A stretch of DNA of 64,000 nt from JAPPOI01 sp028818055 (GTDB lineage Bacteria; Pseudomonadota; Alphaproteobacteria; Rhodobacterales; Rhodobacteraceae). This document shows positions 1 through 8,204 of the stretch, piece by piece. A program made the position numbers and the translations under genes. The notes below the pieces were generated by a model that was given only the letters and a program-made list of their open reading frames with translations, had not been told where the DNA came from and made no database searches. The stretch's first letter is position 1; each line of letters opens with the position of its first letter. The stretch lies in contig OZ253954.1 of the NCBI GenBank assembly GCA_965267405.1, forward strand, positions 1,054,001 to 1,118,000. Direction: 5' to 3'.

Positions 1-258
1 AAGGCGCGGTGCAGCAATTTCTCGGGCATCGGGGCTTTGAAATGTGGTGCCGAAGGGCCCCATTCAATTGGTGAAGAGGTCAATCAAGCCTATCCAGAGG
101 TTGCCAAAATCGTTGATACGACCGCTGCCGGTGACAGCTTCAACGGTGGGTATTTGGCTGCAAAACTAACGGGCTCTTCTCAGGCCGACGCGCTTATGGC
201 CGGGCACTTGCTTGCTTCAAGAGTTATTCAAACCCGCGGCGCCATCATTCGGCGATGA
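1..258 (+). CDS. kdgK: 2-dehydro-3-deoxygluconokinase, C-terminal part (cut by window start)
   Basis: This is the last 85 codons of a PfkB-family sugar kinase. The ATP-binding signature of the family is present as VDTTAAGDSFNGGYLAA, including the catalytic Asp of the GAGD-type anion hole, and the tail ends in a GAII motif typical of KDG kinases. The reaction would be KDG plus ATP to KDPG. The specific assignment rests mainly on context, since uxuB, uxaC and uxuA follow. The stop overlaps the convergent end of uxuB by 14 bp. The frame is open to base 1, but the first 12 or so codons do not look very kinase-like, so an upstream frameshift cannot be excluded from this window. Confidence 0.8.
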   Translation, partial: KARCSNFSGIGALKCGAEGPHSIGEEVNQAYPEVAKIVDTTAAGDSFNGGYLAAKLTGSSQADALMAGHLLASRVIQTRGAIIRR

Positions 259-1459
259 GATGAGCAAGGTCAGCACCGCCAATCATCTCCAGCAATGACT
301 TTTTCGAATCGGGATCGTTCGCAGCCTTCGCCAATTCAGTGCCTAGCGGATCTTGCAGTGAACGTCCTGCTGCAGTTTCGGACCGGCAAAAATCCAGCCA
401 TGCGACAAGCGCCGACATCAAGGCGGGTGACTGTTCATGTGACGCAATCCGATCACGCATCGTGTCCAAAATGCGATATGGCAACTTTTCCGAGCCATCC
501 ATCGCAATCTGTCTTAATCGATGTCGAATGAGAGGATTTTCAAATCGTTCAATAAGGGATTTTGCATACTCGGCAGCTTGATCCTGAATATCTTCCGGCA
601 AAGTTTCGCGAGCTTCCTGCATAAGTGCCGCCGCCATTTCACGAAGAGACGGGTCCGCAATCGCTTGGTGCACAAACTCGTGCCCAGCAAGGGTTCCAGC
701 GTAAGCTAGATATGAATGAGCCCCATTGAGCATGCGCAGCTTGCGGGTTTCGTGGGGACCAACGTCGGAGACTATTTGAGCTCCCGGCCAGTCTGGCCTG
801 TCGGCACTAAACAAATCCTCGATCACCCACTCTTTGAATGGTTCACACGGAACGGCCATTGGATCCTGTGTCTCTGTCCGCAGATCGTCGGTCGTCGCGG
901 GCGTGATACGATCAACCATGGCGTTGGGGAACGAAACTTCGCAGTCGATCGAAAGGCCAGCGGCTGTGGCGAAAGACTGCACGGCATCGCGAAGAACATC
1001 GCCGTTCGCATTTCTGTTGTCGCAGGACATCACCGTGACTGGCGTAGATCGTTTTGCCAAGCCCTGTGCGAGGAAACCGATAAGAGTTTTGGGTGTGTCG
1101 CCTTCCAGATCGTGCCGAATTTCCGGGTCATCCAAATTGAGTGACCCGTTTGAATTCAGGTGATACCCCTTCTCTGTCACCGTCGCGGAAATGATGTGAA
1201 CGTCTGGGTCGGTCAGTTCTTCAAGAACAAGTTCAGGTTCCTCGGCAGCGACCAGCACCCGATCTATCACTGAAATCTTTTTGTAACCTATTCCTTGGAT
1301 CGCGAGCGTGTATGCGAAGTTTTGCGCCGCAAGTCCGTCGCGGACGGTTGCCGTCCGAAGCGAAACTCCGGTAATCGCCCATCCGCCAGCGTCCTGGGTG
1401 TATTCCGCCAGATGTGCCCGAAAAAAGTTTCCGGGTCCAAAATGCAAAATACGCTTCAT
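245..1459 (-). CDS. uxuB: D-mannonate oxidoreductase (fructuronate reductase), mannitol dehydrogenase family
   Basis: A 404-residue polyol-specific long-chain dehydrogenase. An N-terminal nucleotide-binding segment begins FGPGNFFRAH, SCDN lies near residues 145-148, and the catalytic pattern K-x4-N-x2-H is visible as KLRMLNGAH (K240, N245, H248). The role is NAD-dependent interconversion of D-fructuronate and D-mannonate. An ATG four codons upstream is possible, but I chose the ATG at 1459 because it overlaps the uxaC stop as ATGA, indicating translational coupling. Mannitol or tagaturonate would be alternative substrates; uxaC and uxuA nearby favour fructuronate. Confidence 0.85.
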   Translation of the reverse strand: MKRILHFGPGNFFRAHLAEYTQDAGGWAITGVSLRTATVRDGLAAQNFAYTLAIQGIGYKKISVIDRVLVAAEEPELVLEELTDPDVHIISATVTEKGYHLNSNGSLNLDDPEIRHDLEGDTPKTLIGFLAQGLAKRSTPVTVMSCDNRNANGDVLRDAVQSFATAAGLSIDCEVSFPNAMVDRITPATTDDLRTETQDPMAVPCEPFKEWVIEDLFSADRPDWPGAQIVSDVGPHETRKLRMLNGAHSYLAYAGTLAGHEFVHQAIADPSLREMAAALMQEARETLPEDIQDQAAEYAKSLIERFENPLIRHRLRQIAMDGSEKLPYRILDTMRDRIASHEQSPALMSALVAWLDFCRSETAAGRSLQDPLGTELAKAANDPDSKKSLLEMIGGADLAHLIAE

Positions 1460-2808
1460 AGTTTGTAGCAATCCCTAGCGAGGTCTGTAGCCAGAAGTTT
1501 GGCAATGTCGCTCGCCGTCGATCGATCAAAGTAACCGCGCTGAACTTGACCAGCCAAATGCTCGGCTACTCCGCGCCGCCATACGTCGTGCCGTGCCGGT
1601 ATCGAAAGAAACGCGCGGGTATCATCGTTGAAACCGGCAAGGTTCCAATATCCGGCTGTTTCAACCACGGTATCAAAGAAACGCGCAATTCCGGCTGGGC
1701 TATCATGAAACCACCAGGGTGGGCCGATGCGCAACGAAGGCCAATGCCCGGCCATCGGTGCCAATTCGCGCGCATAGGTGCTTTCATCCAGTGTGAACAA
1801 TATCAAGCGAAAGTTCGGGTGATTGCCGATGTCGTTCAAGAGAGGTTCAAGACCTTTTACCCAATCGGTCGATATTGGGATGTCTGCCCCTTTGTCTCGG
1901 CCAAACCTCTGGAAAATTTCATTGTTCGAATTGCGATGGCTTCCGCCATGAAGCTGCATCACCAAACCGTCTTCGACGGACATCCTTGCCATTTCAATCA
2001 GCATGTGTCCGTGAAACGCACGATTTTCCCGCTCTGAAGCGCCAGAAAGCACTTTGGCAAACAGGGTGTCGGGGTCATCGACCACACCCGTTGCCACAAC
2101 ATCAATGGCGTGATCCGTTGCAGTCGCGCCCATCGATTGGAAGTATGCCCGCTTAGCCCGCAACGCATCTAGATAACCAGCAAATACTTTGACATCCTCG
2201 CCGGTCATTTGGCCGAGCATCGCAAGATCGTCTGCAAAATCCGGATGCATCGGATCTATGACACTGTCCGGTCTGAATGTAGGAATGACCCGCCCAGCCC
2301 AATCCGATTTTTGGATTTGCGAGTGATGCGAAAGCTTGTCTGTCGCGGCGTCTGTGGTCGCCAGTGCTTCAATCCCGAACCGCTCGTACAAAGCCCTTGG
2401 GCGAAACCCGTCGGACTTCAATCGCGCGTTAATCTCATCAAAGATTTCGTCGCAGTTCTTGGGAGACAACGGCTGATCCAATCCGAGCGTATTTTTCAAT
2501 ACGTACTCGATCCAAACGCGGCTTGGTGTCCCCAAAAACAAATGCCAGTTCTTTGCAAAAGTACGAAATATTTCACGTCGATCGGCTGTTGACCCCGGCT
2601 CGCCAACACCCAGATGTTCGAGCCCCACGCCTTGCGAATACAACATCCGAAACACGTAGTGGTCTGGTATTACAAGTAGCTCTGAAGCGTCTGAAAATGG
2701 TCTGTCTTCAGCGAACCAAGCAGGGTCCGTGTGCCCATGCGGCGATACAATTGGCAGATCGCAGATATCGTCGAACAGCGCTTCAGCTTCTGTGTTTGAA
2801 AGGTGCAT
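1456..2808 (-). CDS. uxaC: Glucuronate (uronate) isomerase
   Basis: A 450-residue uronate isomerase of the amidohydrolase superfamily, close to the usual 465-470 residues. The N-terminal metal-binding HxH is seen as SPHGHTDP (H24, H26), and a second family-typical stretch, QLHGGSHRNSNN, lies in the middle. It isomerises D-glucuronate to D-fructuronate (or galacturonate to tagaturonate) in the cytoplasm. It is the first gene of a uxaC-uxuB operon joined by an ATGA overlap and is divergent from the Gfo/Idh gene starting at 2918, so the 109-bp gap between them must hold both promoters. Confidence 0.93.
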   Translation of the reverse strand: MHLSNTEAEALFDDICDLPIVSPHGHTDPAWFAEDRPFSDASELLVIPDHYVFRMLYSQGVGLEHLGVGEPGSTADRREIFRTFAKNWHLFLGTPSRVWIEYVLKNTLGLDQPLSPKNCDEIFDEINARLKSDGFRPRALYERFGIEALATTDAATDKLSHHSQIQKSDWAGRVIPTFRPDSVIDPMHPDFADDLAMLGQMTGEDVKVFAGYLDALRAKRAYFQSMGATATDHAIDVVATGVVDDPDTLFAKVLSGASERENRAFHGHMLIEMARMSVEDGLVMQLHGGSHRNSNNEIFQRFGRDKGADIPISTDWVKGLEPLLNDIGNHPNFRLILFTLDESTYARELAPMAGHWPSLRIGPPWWFHDSPAGIARFFDTVVETAGYWNLAGFNDDTRAFLSIPARHDVWRRGVAEHLAGQVQRGYFDRSTASDIAKLLATDLARDCYKL

Positions 2809-2917
2809 TCTGTCCCCGTGCGGATTTGCTTATTTTCTATCAAGTCTCTCAGAAAAAACCATCTTTTGCTTGGCCGACATCGGTTGAGATTCTAGCATCG
2901 CGACAGGAGGAAACCTC
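2809..2917. promoter_or_regulatory. Divergent promoter region of the uronate genes
   Basis: This 109-bp AT-richer gap separates uxaC (minus strand) from the Gfo/Idh gene (plus strand). A clear Shine-Dalgarno AGGAGG sits just before the ATG at 2918. I could not recognise a GntR- or LacI-type operator by eye, and no regulator gene for this block lies inside the window. Confidence 0.5.
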
Positions 2918-3937
2918 ATGAAAGCTGCTTTGATCGGGCATGGAATGGTGTCCCAAGCCCACATAGCGGCATTGGATGACAGCAAGCTTGTCGAGCTGCA
3001 TGGAATCCTCGGGCGCTCGCCGGAAAATGCCAAGAGCTGGGCCCAGGAAAGGGATGTATCAGCGCAAATCTATTCGGACATCTCGGAACTGACCAACGAT
3101 ACTGATCTCGATTTCGCAATTCTCATTACGCCGCCGGACTCCCGGTTGGAATACGTTAACGCGCTCGTTGAGGCTCGGGTACCGATACTGATGGAAAAGC
3201 CAATTGAGCGTACCCATGAGGCCGCCCAAAATATTGTGGAGGCCTGCGAGGCAGCCGGCGTTTTGAACGGCGTAGTTTTCCAGCATCGCGCGCGCGCCGC
3301 TGCAATGGAACTCAAAAGGCTAATATCCGCTGGCGACCTCGGCGAGGCACTAACCGTTGAGTTGCGTGTCCCATGGTGGCGGGACCAATCTTATTATGAC
3401 GCGCCGGGTCGCGGCACATATGCACGTGATGGCGGCGGCGTCATGATCAACCAGGCAATTCATACACTTGATTTGGCGATTTGGCTTTGCGGGCCGGTTA
3501 ATGCCGTCCAATCCATTATGCACACCACTTCCCTTCATCAACTTGAAGCAGAGGACTGGGCCGGTGGTCTGCTCCATTTCAAATGCGGCGCAGTCGGTAC
3601 GATCATGGCGACAACTGCTGCATTTCCCGGTGCCGCCGAGAGTATTTCAATCCAATTTGAAAAGGCGCATGCGCATTTGGAAGCCGGCACATTGCGTCTG
3701 GACCATTGGGATGGATCACAGGAACAGATCGGTGAAAGTGCAGCCACAGGCGGCGGAGCGGATCCAATGGCATTCACCCACGATTGGCACCAGACCGTTA
3801 TCGAAGATTTCGCCAAGGCCCTTGCTCACCAAACCCCACCCCTTTGCTCGGGTCGCGATGCTCTCTCCGCTCACGCCGTGATTGCCGCCATGGAAATCGC
3901 CGGAAAAACAGAACAACGCACCACGATAGAAATGTAG
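2918..3937 (+). CDS. Gfo/Idh/MocA family oxidoreductase
   Basis: A 339-residue NAD(P)-dependent sugar dehydrogenase. The Rossmann glycine motif is GHGMVS near the N-terminus, the family Glu-Lys-Pro signature is EKP at residues 93-95, and the substrate-domain motif GGGVMINQAIHTLDL with its catalytic His lies near residue 185. The start is fixed by AGGAGG eight bases upstream. It is followed after 8 bp by uxuA, so it is probably co-transcribed. The substrate is unknown; oxidation or epimerisation of a uronate-containing sugar or sugar acid feeding the UxuA branch is an inference from location only. Confidence 0.85.
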   Translation: MKAALIGHGMVSQAHIAALDDSKLVELHGILGRSPENAKSWAQERDVSAQIYSDISELTNDTDLDFAILITPPDSRLEYVNALVEARVPILMEKPIERTHEAAQNIVEACEAAGVLNGVVFQHRARAAAMELKRLISAGDLGEALTVELRVPWWRDQSYYDAPGRGTYARDGGGVMINQAIHTLDLAIWLCGPVNAVQSIMHTTSLHQLEAEDWAGGLLHFKCGAVGTIMATTAAFPGAAESISIQFEKAHAHLEAGTLRLDHWDGSQEQIGESAATGGGADPMAFTHDWHQTVIEDFAKALAHQTPPLCSGRDALSAHAVIAAMEIAGKTEQRTTIEM

Positions 3938-3945
3938 GAACCGCA

Positions 3946-5130
3946 ATGAAACAAACATGGAGATGGTTCGGACCCAATGATCCAATTTCTCTGTCTGATC
4001 TCCACATGGCGGGCGTCGAGGGCATTGTAACCGCGCTTCATGACCTCCCTCCGGGAGAGATTTGGTCATCGCATGATATCAAAGAACGGCGTCAGGTGAT
4101 CGAAAGTGCTGGCTTCACTTGGGATGTCATCGAAAGTCTTCCCGTTAGCGAAGCGATCAAGACCCAAGGGCCGGAATTTCGCAGTCACATAGAGGCTTAT
4201 AAAGAAAGTCTGTGCAACGTCGCCTCTGAAGGTCCTGCGGTTGTCTGTTACAACTTCATGCCCATCCTTGATTGGACACGCACCACTTTACGAACACCCC
4301 AGCCACACGGCGGCAATGCCATGTCATTCGATCTTGTCGACTTTGCCGCTTTCGACTTGTGGTTGCTCGAACGAACTGGAGCCAAAGAAGACTATAATCA
4401 GGAGACGTTGGAGCGCGCTGAAGAACAGTTCGCCAGAATGCCGGAAGAACGACGCGCGGATTTGACAAAAACGATCGTCATGGGACTTCCGGGCGCAAAT
4501 GACGGATGGACGATCGATGATGTTCGCGCGCGAATTTCAACCTATGACAAAATAAACTCCGAAGTCCTTCGCTCAAACCTGATTGACTTTCTGTCGGAAG
4601 TCGCGCCGGTCGCTGACCAGTTAGGTATTCGTCTTTGCTGCCACCCAGATGACCCGCCGTTTCCGCTCCTTGGGTTGCCGCGGATTATGTCATCAACGGA
4701 CGACTATTCTCGGGTTCTTGAAGCCGTAGACCTTCCTTCGAACGGCGCAACCCTCTGCACAGGGTCACTTGGTGTGGCGGACAACTTCGACCCAGTGGAG
4801 TTCATTCAAATCCATGGGGATCGCATCCATTTCGTCCATCTACGCAACACCAGCCGCAGCAAGTCTTCAGATATAAATCGCCCAAACTTTTTCGAAGATG
4901 CCCATCTCGAAGGCGATACCGACATGGTTGCGACAGTTTCAGCCCTGATGTCAGAAGAAAGCCGCCGAAAATCAGCAGGCCGGCAAGACTGGCAAATTCC
5001 AATGCGACCGGATCATGGACAAGAACTGCTCACCGACCGCGGCGGTCATTCGTTGCCTGGATATCCACTGTTAGGAAGACTGCGTGGGTTGGCCGAGTTA
5101 CGTGGAATAATGCACGCTGTTCAAAATTAG
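3946..5130 (+). CDS. uxuA: Mannonate dehydratase
   Basis: A 394-residue protein, the standard UxuA length, beginning MKQTWRWFGPNDPISL, which is highly characteristic. The xylose-isomerase-like TIM barrel continues with LCCHPDDPP and a metal-site-type segment IHFVHLRN. It dehydrates D-mannonate to 2-keto-3-deoxygluconate using a divalent metal. I chose the ATG at 3946 (AGGAA upstream) because the longer open frame overlaps the previous gene and adds low-quality sequence. Its end meets the convergent gene at 5132 inside a shared palindromic terminator. Confidence 0.95.
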   Translation: MKQTWRWFGPNDPISLSDLHMAGVEGIVTALHDLPPGEIWSSHDIKERRQVIESAGFTWDVIESLPVSEAIKTQGPEFRSHIEAYKESLCNVASEGPAVVCYNFMPILDWTRTTLRTPQPHGGNAMSFDLVDFAAFDLWLLERTGAKEDYNQETLERAEEQFARMPEERRADLTKTIVMGLPGANDGWTIDDVRARISTYDKINSEVLRSNLIDFLSEVAPVADQLGIRLCCHPDDPPFPLLGLPRIMSSTDDYSRVLEAVDLPSNGATLCTGSLGVADNFDPVEFIQIHGDRIHFVHLRNTSRSKSSDINRPNFFEDAHLEGDTDMVATVSALMSEESRRKSAGRQDWQIPMRPDHGQELLTDRGGHSLPGYPLLGRLRGLAELRGIMHAVQN

Positions 5131-5150
5131 TTTAAGGGTAAACTAATTTT
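5123..5150. terminator. Probable bidirectional terminator between uxuA and the convergent oxidoreductase
   Basis: A perfect 12-bp inverted repeat with arms AAAATTAGTTTA and TAAACTAATTTT and loop AGGG. It spans both stop codons (uxuA TAG at 5128-5130; the other gene's TAA at 5134-5132). The A-run and T-run on opposite sides would give a U-tract in either direction. The stem is AT-rich, so its strength is uncertain. Confidence 0.65.
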
Positions 5151-6160
5151 CCAGAACTAGCTGCTTCTTTGATCGCTTCTGTAACCCGGAGGGTCTTCAA
5201 ACCCTCTTCAGCGCTGACCAAAGGATCGGCTTTTCCAGAAATAACATCCAGGAAATGTTCGATTTGAAGCGCGAGCGGATCTCCATTTTCATATGGGATA
5301 TCAGAGGCTTCAATAGGTTCCCACCAGCTCCGCTCAGATACGTGTCGCCACAACTTCAGGTCTGGAACCGAAAGCGAACCATGTGTTCCCGCAATGCGGT
5401 ATGCATGGGTGTCTACATTCGGATATGCAGCGTTTTCTCCGCTCGTGAATTCCCAACTCCACGGTGTAACGGCAGTGTCGGATATCGAGATCGTTCCAAT
5501 GGCACCGTTTTCAAACCTCAGCAACACACCTGCAGTATCTTCCACTTCAAAACCCCGAACGTCTGAAGATTCCATCGCTTGAACGGCCACAACCTCGCCG
5601 CACAAGTATCGAATGAGATCAACGTCATGGATGAGGTTGATGAACACGGGCCCACCACCCGCCATTCGTCGCCAGTCGGCTGCGAAATAGTCGTCCGGCT
5701 TGTACAACAGAAACTGCGCCGAAATTGCGACCACGCGGCCAATCTCACCAGCTTCAATTGTCGCCTTGGCTTTCTGAATCAGATTGTTGTGGCGGCGGTG
5801 ATGACCGACCAGAACAGGAACCCCGGATGCCAGTGAAGCATCGACAATACTCCGTGCCCCAACGCTCGTATCCGCAATCGGCTTTTCGATTAACAGAGGC
5901 ACACCAATTTCCAAGAACTCAAGCGCGTGCTTGACGTGAAGTTGGTTGGGCGTTGCCAGGATCGCACCGTCAGGGCGGCCAGATTGGAGATAGGTACCGA
6001 CGTCACTGAACCATCTTGTACCGAATTTTTGAGCTAACTCAGCCGTTTGATGATTTGGATCGATGATGGCGTCTATGATCGCCGCTTCGCTCAGATATTG
6101 AGCATGTCTCGCGCCGATCAAACCTGCGCCGACAATCGCGATCCGCTTGTCGGACGTCAC
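5132..6160 (-). CDS. Gfo/Idh/MocA family oxidoreductase (second)
   Basis: 342 residues from a GTG start at 6160, chosen because it forms a GTGA overlap with the stop of the preceding epimerase gene; an ATG 10 codons further upstream lies inside that gene. The Rossmann motif is VGAGLIGARH at 10-19, the EKP signature is at 92-94, and a MAGGGPVFINLIHDVDLIR segment carries the expected His of the substrate domain. It is probably NAD(P)-dependent oxidation of a cyclic sugar or sugar acid. Translational coupling to a TIM-barrel isomerase suggests the two act in sequence, as in inositol-like or 3-keto-sugar routes, but the substrate is not shown. Confidence 0.85.
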   Translation of the reverse strand: MTSDKRIAIVGAGLIGARHAQYLSEAAIIDAIIDPNHQTAELAQKFGTRWFSDVGTYLQSGRPDGAILATPNQLHVKHALEFLEIGVPLLIEKPIADTSVGARSIVDASLASGVPVLVGHHRRHNNLIQKAKATIEAGEIGRVVAISAQFLLYKPDDYFAADWRRMAGGGPVFINLIHDVDLIRYLCGEVVAVQAMESSDVRGFEVEDTAGVLLRFENGAIGTISISDTAVTPWSWEFTSGENAAYPNVDTHAYRIAGTHGSLSVPDLKLWRHVSERSWWEPIEASDIPYENGDPLALQIEHFLDVISGKADPLVSAEEGLKTLRVTEAIKEAASSGKLVYP

Positions 6161-7020
6161 CCAAAGATCTCCTTGAAAAGGCCAATGCACTGCCGGAAGC
6201 CCGCTTCAAAGTCGCCGTTACCGGGGTGAAACACACTCTCAAAGCTGATGACACCGTCATACCCGTCTTGTTTCAGAGCGTCCGCCATCGGTACAAACTG
6301 GTCCGCAAGTTGCCCCTCACCCATACGTTTCACTTCCAAGGTTGCTCGCGGCGTATCGACCACAACATCCTTTACATGTACGTGACCCAGATATCCGTCT
6401 TTGACTTCATCGTACCCGTCTGGCCAGGCCCGCTCGTGGCACCAACAGTTATTTGCCGGATCCCACAGAACTTTCAGAACATCCTTTGCATCAAGGTCAT
6501 CAATAAGCTTGCGACCGGTATAATTGGAATTCACCATAGTGCCGTTTCCGGTCTCAACCACGAGGGTCACTCCAGCGTCCCGGGCAACGTCACAAGCAGG
6601 CGCAATCAAAGGCAAAGTCTTGTCCCAGGCACCATGTGCGACGTTCCATTTTTCGGCACCACCGGCACCCCAAAGGATCTGCTCCTTCTTGTTCGTCATA
6701 ATCCGCACAAGTGGCGATCCTACGACGTGCGCCATGTCGATGACGCGCTTCAGTGCTTCCATGTGTTTCTGATGCAATTCATCGCCAGGCACATTTGCAG
6801 TCGTCATACCGGCAAAAATGTGCCGCGAAAGACAGGACACCGGCTTGCCGCGATCGCGTAGCAAAGCATCAATCTCACGGATTTCGTCAGGCGAATGGTC
6901 CCCGACTTCTTTTTCGCCCACAAACTGAAGCTCTGCGAACTCGAGCCCAAATTCATCCATAACATCAACTGCATGACGCAGATCGCGACTGATACCGTCG
7001 CAAATCACACCTAACTTCAT
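6157..7020 (-). CDS. Sugar phosphate isomerase/epimerase family protein (AP endonuclease 2 fold)
   Basis: A 287-residue xylose-isomerase-like TIM barrel. Visible family features are an LEFAELQFVG strand end, VVETGNGTM, the metal-site segments WDPANNCWCHE and HVHVKDVVVD, and a late SFESVF Glu. The start at 7020 (MKLGVICDG) is preceded by GGGAGG; a longer frame runs up into the intergenic repeat and is rejected. It would isomerise or epimerise a sugar or keto-sugar in the cytoplasm. It is coupled by a GTGA overlap to the following Gfo/Idh dehydrogenase, a pairing common in catabolism of inositols and 3-keto-sugars. Confidence 0.82.
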   Translation of the reverse strand: MKLGVICDGISRDLRHAVDVMDEFGLEFAELQFVGEKEVGDHSPDEIREIDALLRDRGKPVSCLSRHIFAGMTTANVPGDELHQKHMEALKRVIDMAHVVGSPLVRIMTNKKEQILWGAGGAEKWNVAHGAWDKTLPLIAPACDVARDAGVTLVVETGNGTMVNSNYTGRKLIDDLDAKDVLKVLWDPANNCWCHERAWPDGYDEVKDGYLGHVHVKDVVVDTPRATLEVKRMGEGQLADQFVPMADALKQDGYDGVISFESVFHPGNGDFEAGFRQCIGLFKEIFG

Positions 7021-7065
7021 GGCCGCCTCCCTGTCTTTCTTTCTGGCCAAAATACTCCGGGGAGC

Positions 7066-7112
7066 GCGAGGGGCGGCGCCCCTCGCTTACCGCGCTTGCC
7101 AAAGGCAAGCGC
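7066..7112. repeat. Tandem hairpins in an intergenic Rhodobacteraceae-type repeat
   Basis: Two perfect 9-bp stems lie back to back: GCGAGGGGC/GCCCCTCGC with loop GGC (7066-7086), then GCGCTTGCC/GGCAAGCGC with loop AAA (7092-7112). The sequence just before them (from about 7043, TGGCCAAAATACTCCGGGG) resembles a motif I recall as frequent between genes in this family. It sits between the HIBADH-like gene and the epimerase gene, so it may act as an mRNA-processing or attenuation element. Confidence 0.55.
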
Positions 7113-7118
7113 AATACC

Positions 7119-8018
7119 TCACTTTGCACCATCCCGATGCAGTTCGGCTCCAACGATCTCTTCAATCACACGCGTACAAACCCAGTTATCCCCATTGGGA
7201 TACTTCGTTCGGCCCGCATGAAAAATCTGCATTGCCGCCGCCGCAGTATGTAACGGGACCCCTAACTCTTCTCCAAGGTTCATCGAAATAGTCAGGTCCT
7301 TGTGCATCGTGTTTATGTGACTCCCGGTTCCTTCAAACTGGCGATCAATGATCTTCTCCAAAGCGTTGTTCACAATGCCGCATCCCGCTGACGAGGTGGA
7401 AAACACATCCAGAATAATTTGGCCCGGCACCCCAGCTTTCGCCGCCAAAGCCGCCGCTTCGAAGGTTGCGGCGAACTGCGCGCCGATAAGTGACTGCAGG
7501 CAAGCTTTGACAGTTTGACCATCGCCGGGCGTCTCTCCAGTGCGGTGAATATTCGCGCTGACGGCCTCCATCACCGCACGGTTCTGCGCCAAAGCCTCAT
7601 CCGAGCCTGCCGCCATCATCGTCAGCGTGCCGCCCTGTGCGCCGGGAAAACCGCCTGAAACCGGGCTATCGATCAGCGAAATCTCCGAGTCTTCCATGGC
7701 CTCGCCAATCTCGCGCGCTTCGCGCGGTTTGATAGTCGCAGTCAAAAGAACGGTTCCACCAGACGCCATCGATCCAACAAGACCGCCGTCACCCAGAATG
7801 ACGGCCTTGGCTTGGTCTCCATTCATGACCATCACAAATACAGCGTCGGCATTTGCCCCGACTTCAGCTGTTGAACTGGCAGCGTTTCCGCCCATTTCGC
7901 GGAATGCTTCCATTCGGTTTGGATCCAGGTCCAGTCCCCAGGTCTCAAACCCGTTCGCAATCAGGTTCTTCGCCAGGCCGGAGCCCATATCGCCTAAACC
8001 AATGACTCCTGCGCGCAT
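7119..8018 (-). CDS. NAD(P)-dependent oxidoreductase, 3-hydroxyisobutyrate dehydrogenase family
   Basis: A 299-residue beta-hydroxyacid dehydrogenase. The Rossmann motif GLGDMGSGLAKNL is at 7-19, the substrate-binding DSPVSGG lies near 117-123, and the catalytic Lys is at about 171 in GQTVKACLQSL. In most relatives that motif reads K-x-x-N; here Leu occupies the Asn position, which may mark a subfamily or altered specificity. GarR-type tartronate semialdehyde reductase or L-threonate dehydrogenase activity are alternatives. GGGAG precedes the start. It is upstream of, and in the same direction as, the epimerase/Gfo pair. Confidence 0.82.
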   Translation of the reverse strand: MRAGVIGLGDMGSGLAKNLIANGFETWGLDLDPNRMEAFREMGGNAASSTAEVGANADAVFVMVMNGDQAKAVILGDGGLVGSMASGGTVLLTATIKPREAREIGEAMEDSEISLIDSPVSGGFPGAQGGTLTMMAAGSDEALAQNRAVMEAVSANIHRTGETPGDGQTVKACLQSLIGAQFAATFEAAALAAKAGVPGQIILDVFSTSSAGCGIVNNALEKIIDRQFEGTGSHINTMHKDLTISMNLGEELGVPLHTAAAAMQIFHAGRTKYPNGDNWVCTRVIEEIVGAELHRDGAK

Positions 8019-8204
8019 TCGTGTCTCCCTTCCTTTGATACAAAAGGCTGTTGGCCCCGTTCAGTGAGGGATTTCAAACGTTCGGTGCGAACGCTGGGCG
8101 GGTCCAGAAGACACCCCCTGCCCAATGCGACCGATGTGGTCACAAAGAAATGTCTGCATGCCTCGAAAAGCAATGCAACCTAAATCGCCGACTTCGTTGC
8201 AGGC
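8019..8204. other. Intergenic spacer with a short inverted repeat
   Basis: This 186-bp gap separates the TRAP permease gene end from the HIBADH-like gene start. It contains CGTTCG-GTG-CGAACG at 8079-8093, a small perfect inverted repeat that could be an operator or a weak hairpin. I see no reading frame, tRNA or classic terminator in it. Confidence 0.4.

Noticed and set aside
1..45. Possible frameshift in kdgK near the window start (another frame also looks protein-like)
   Set aside because: The kinase frame is open to base 1 and only about 12 codons are in question; it cannot be judged without upstream sequence.
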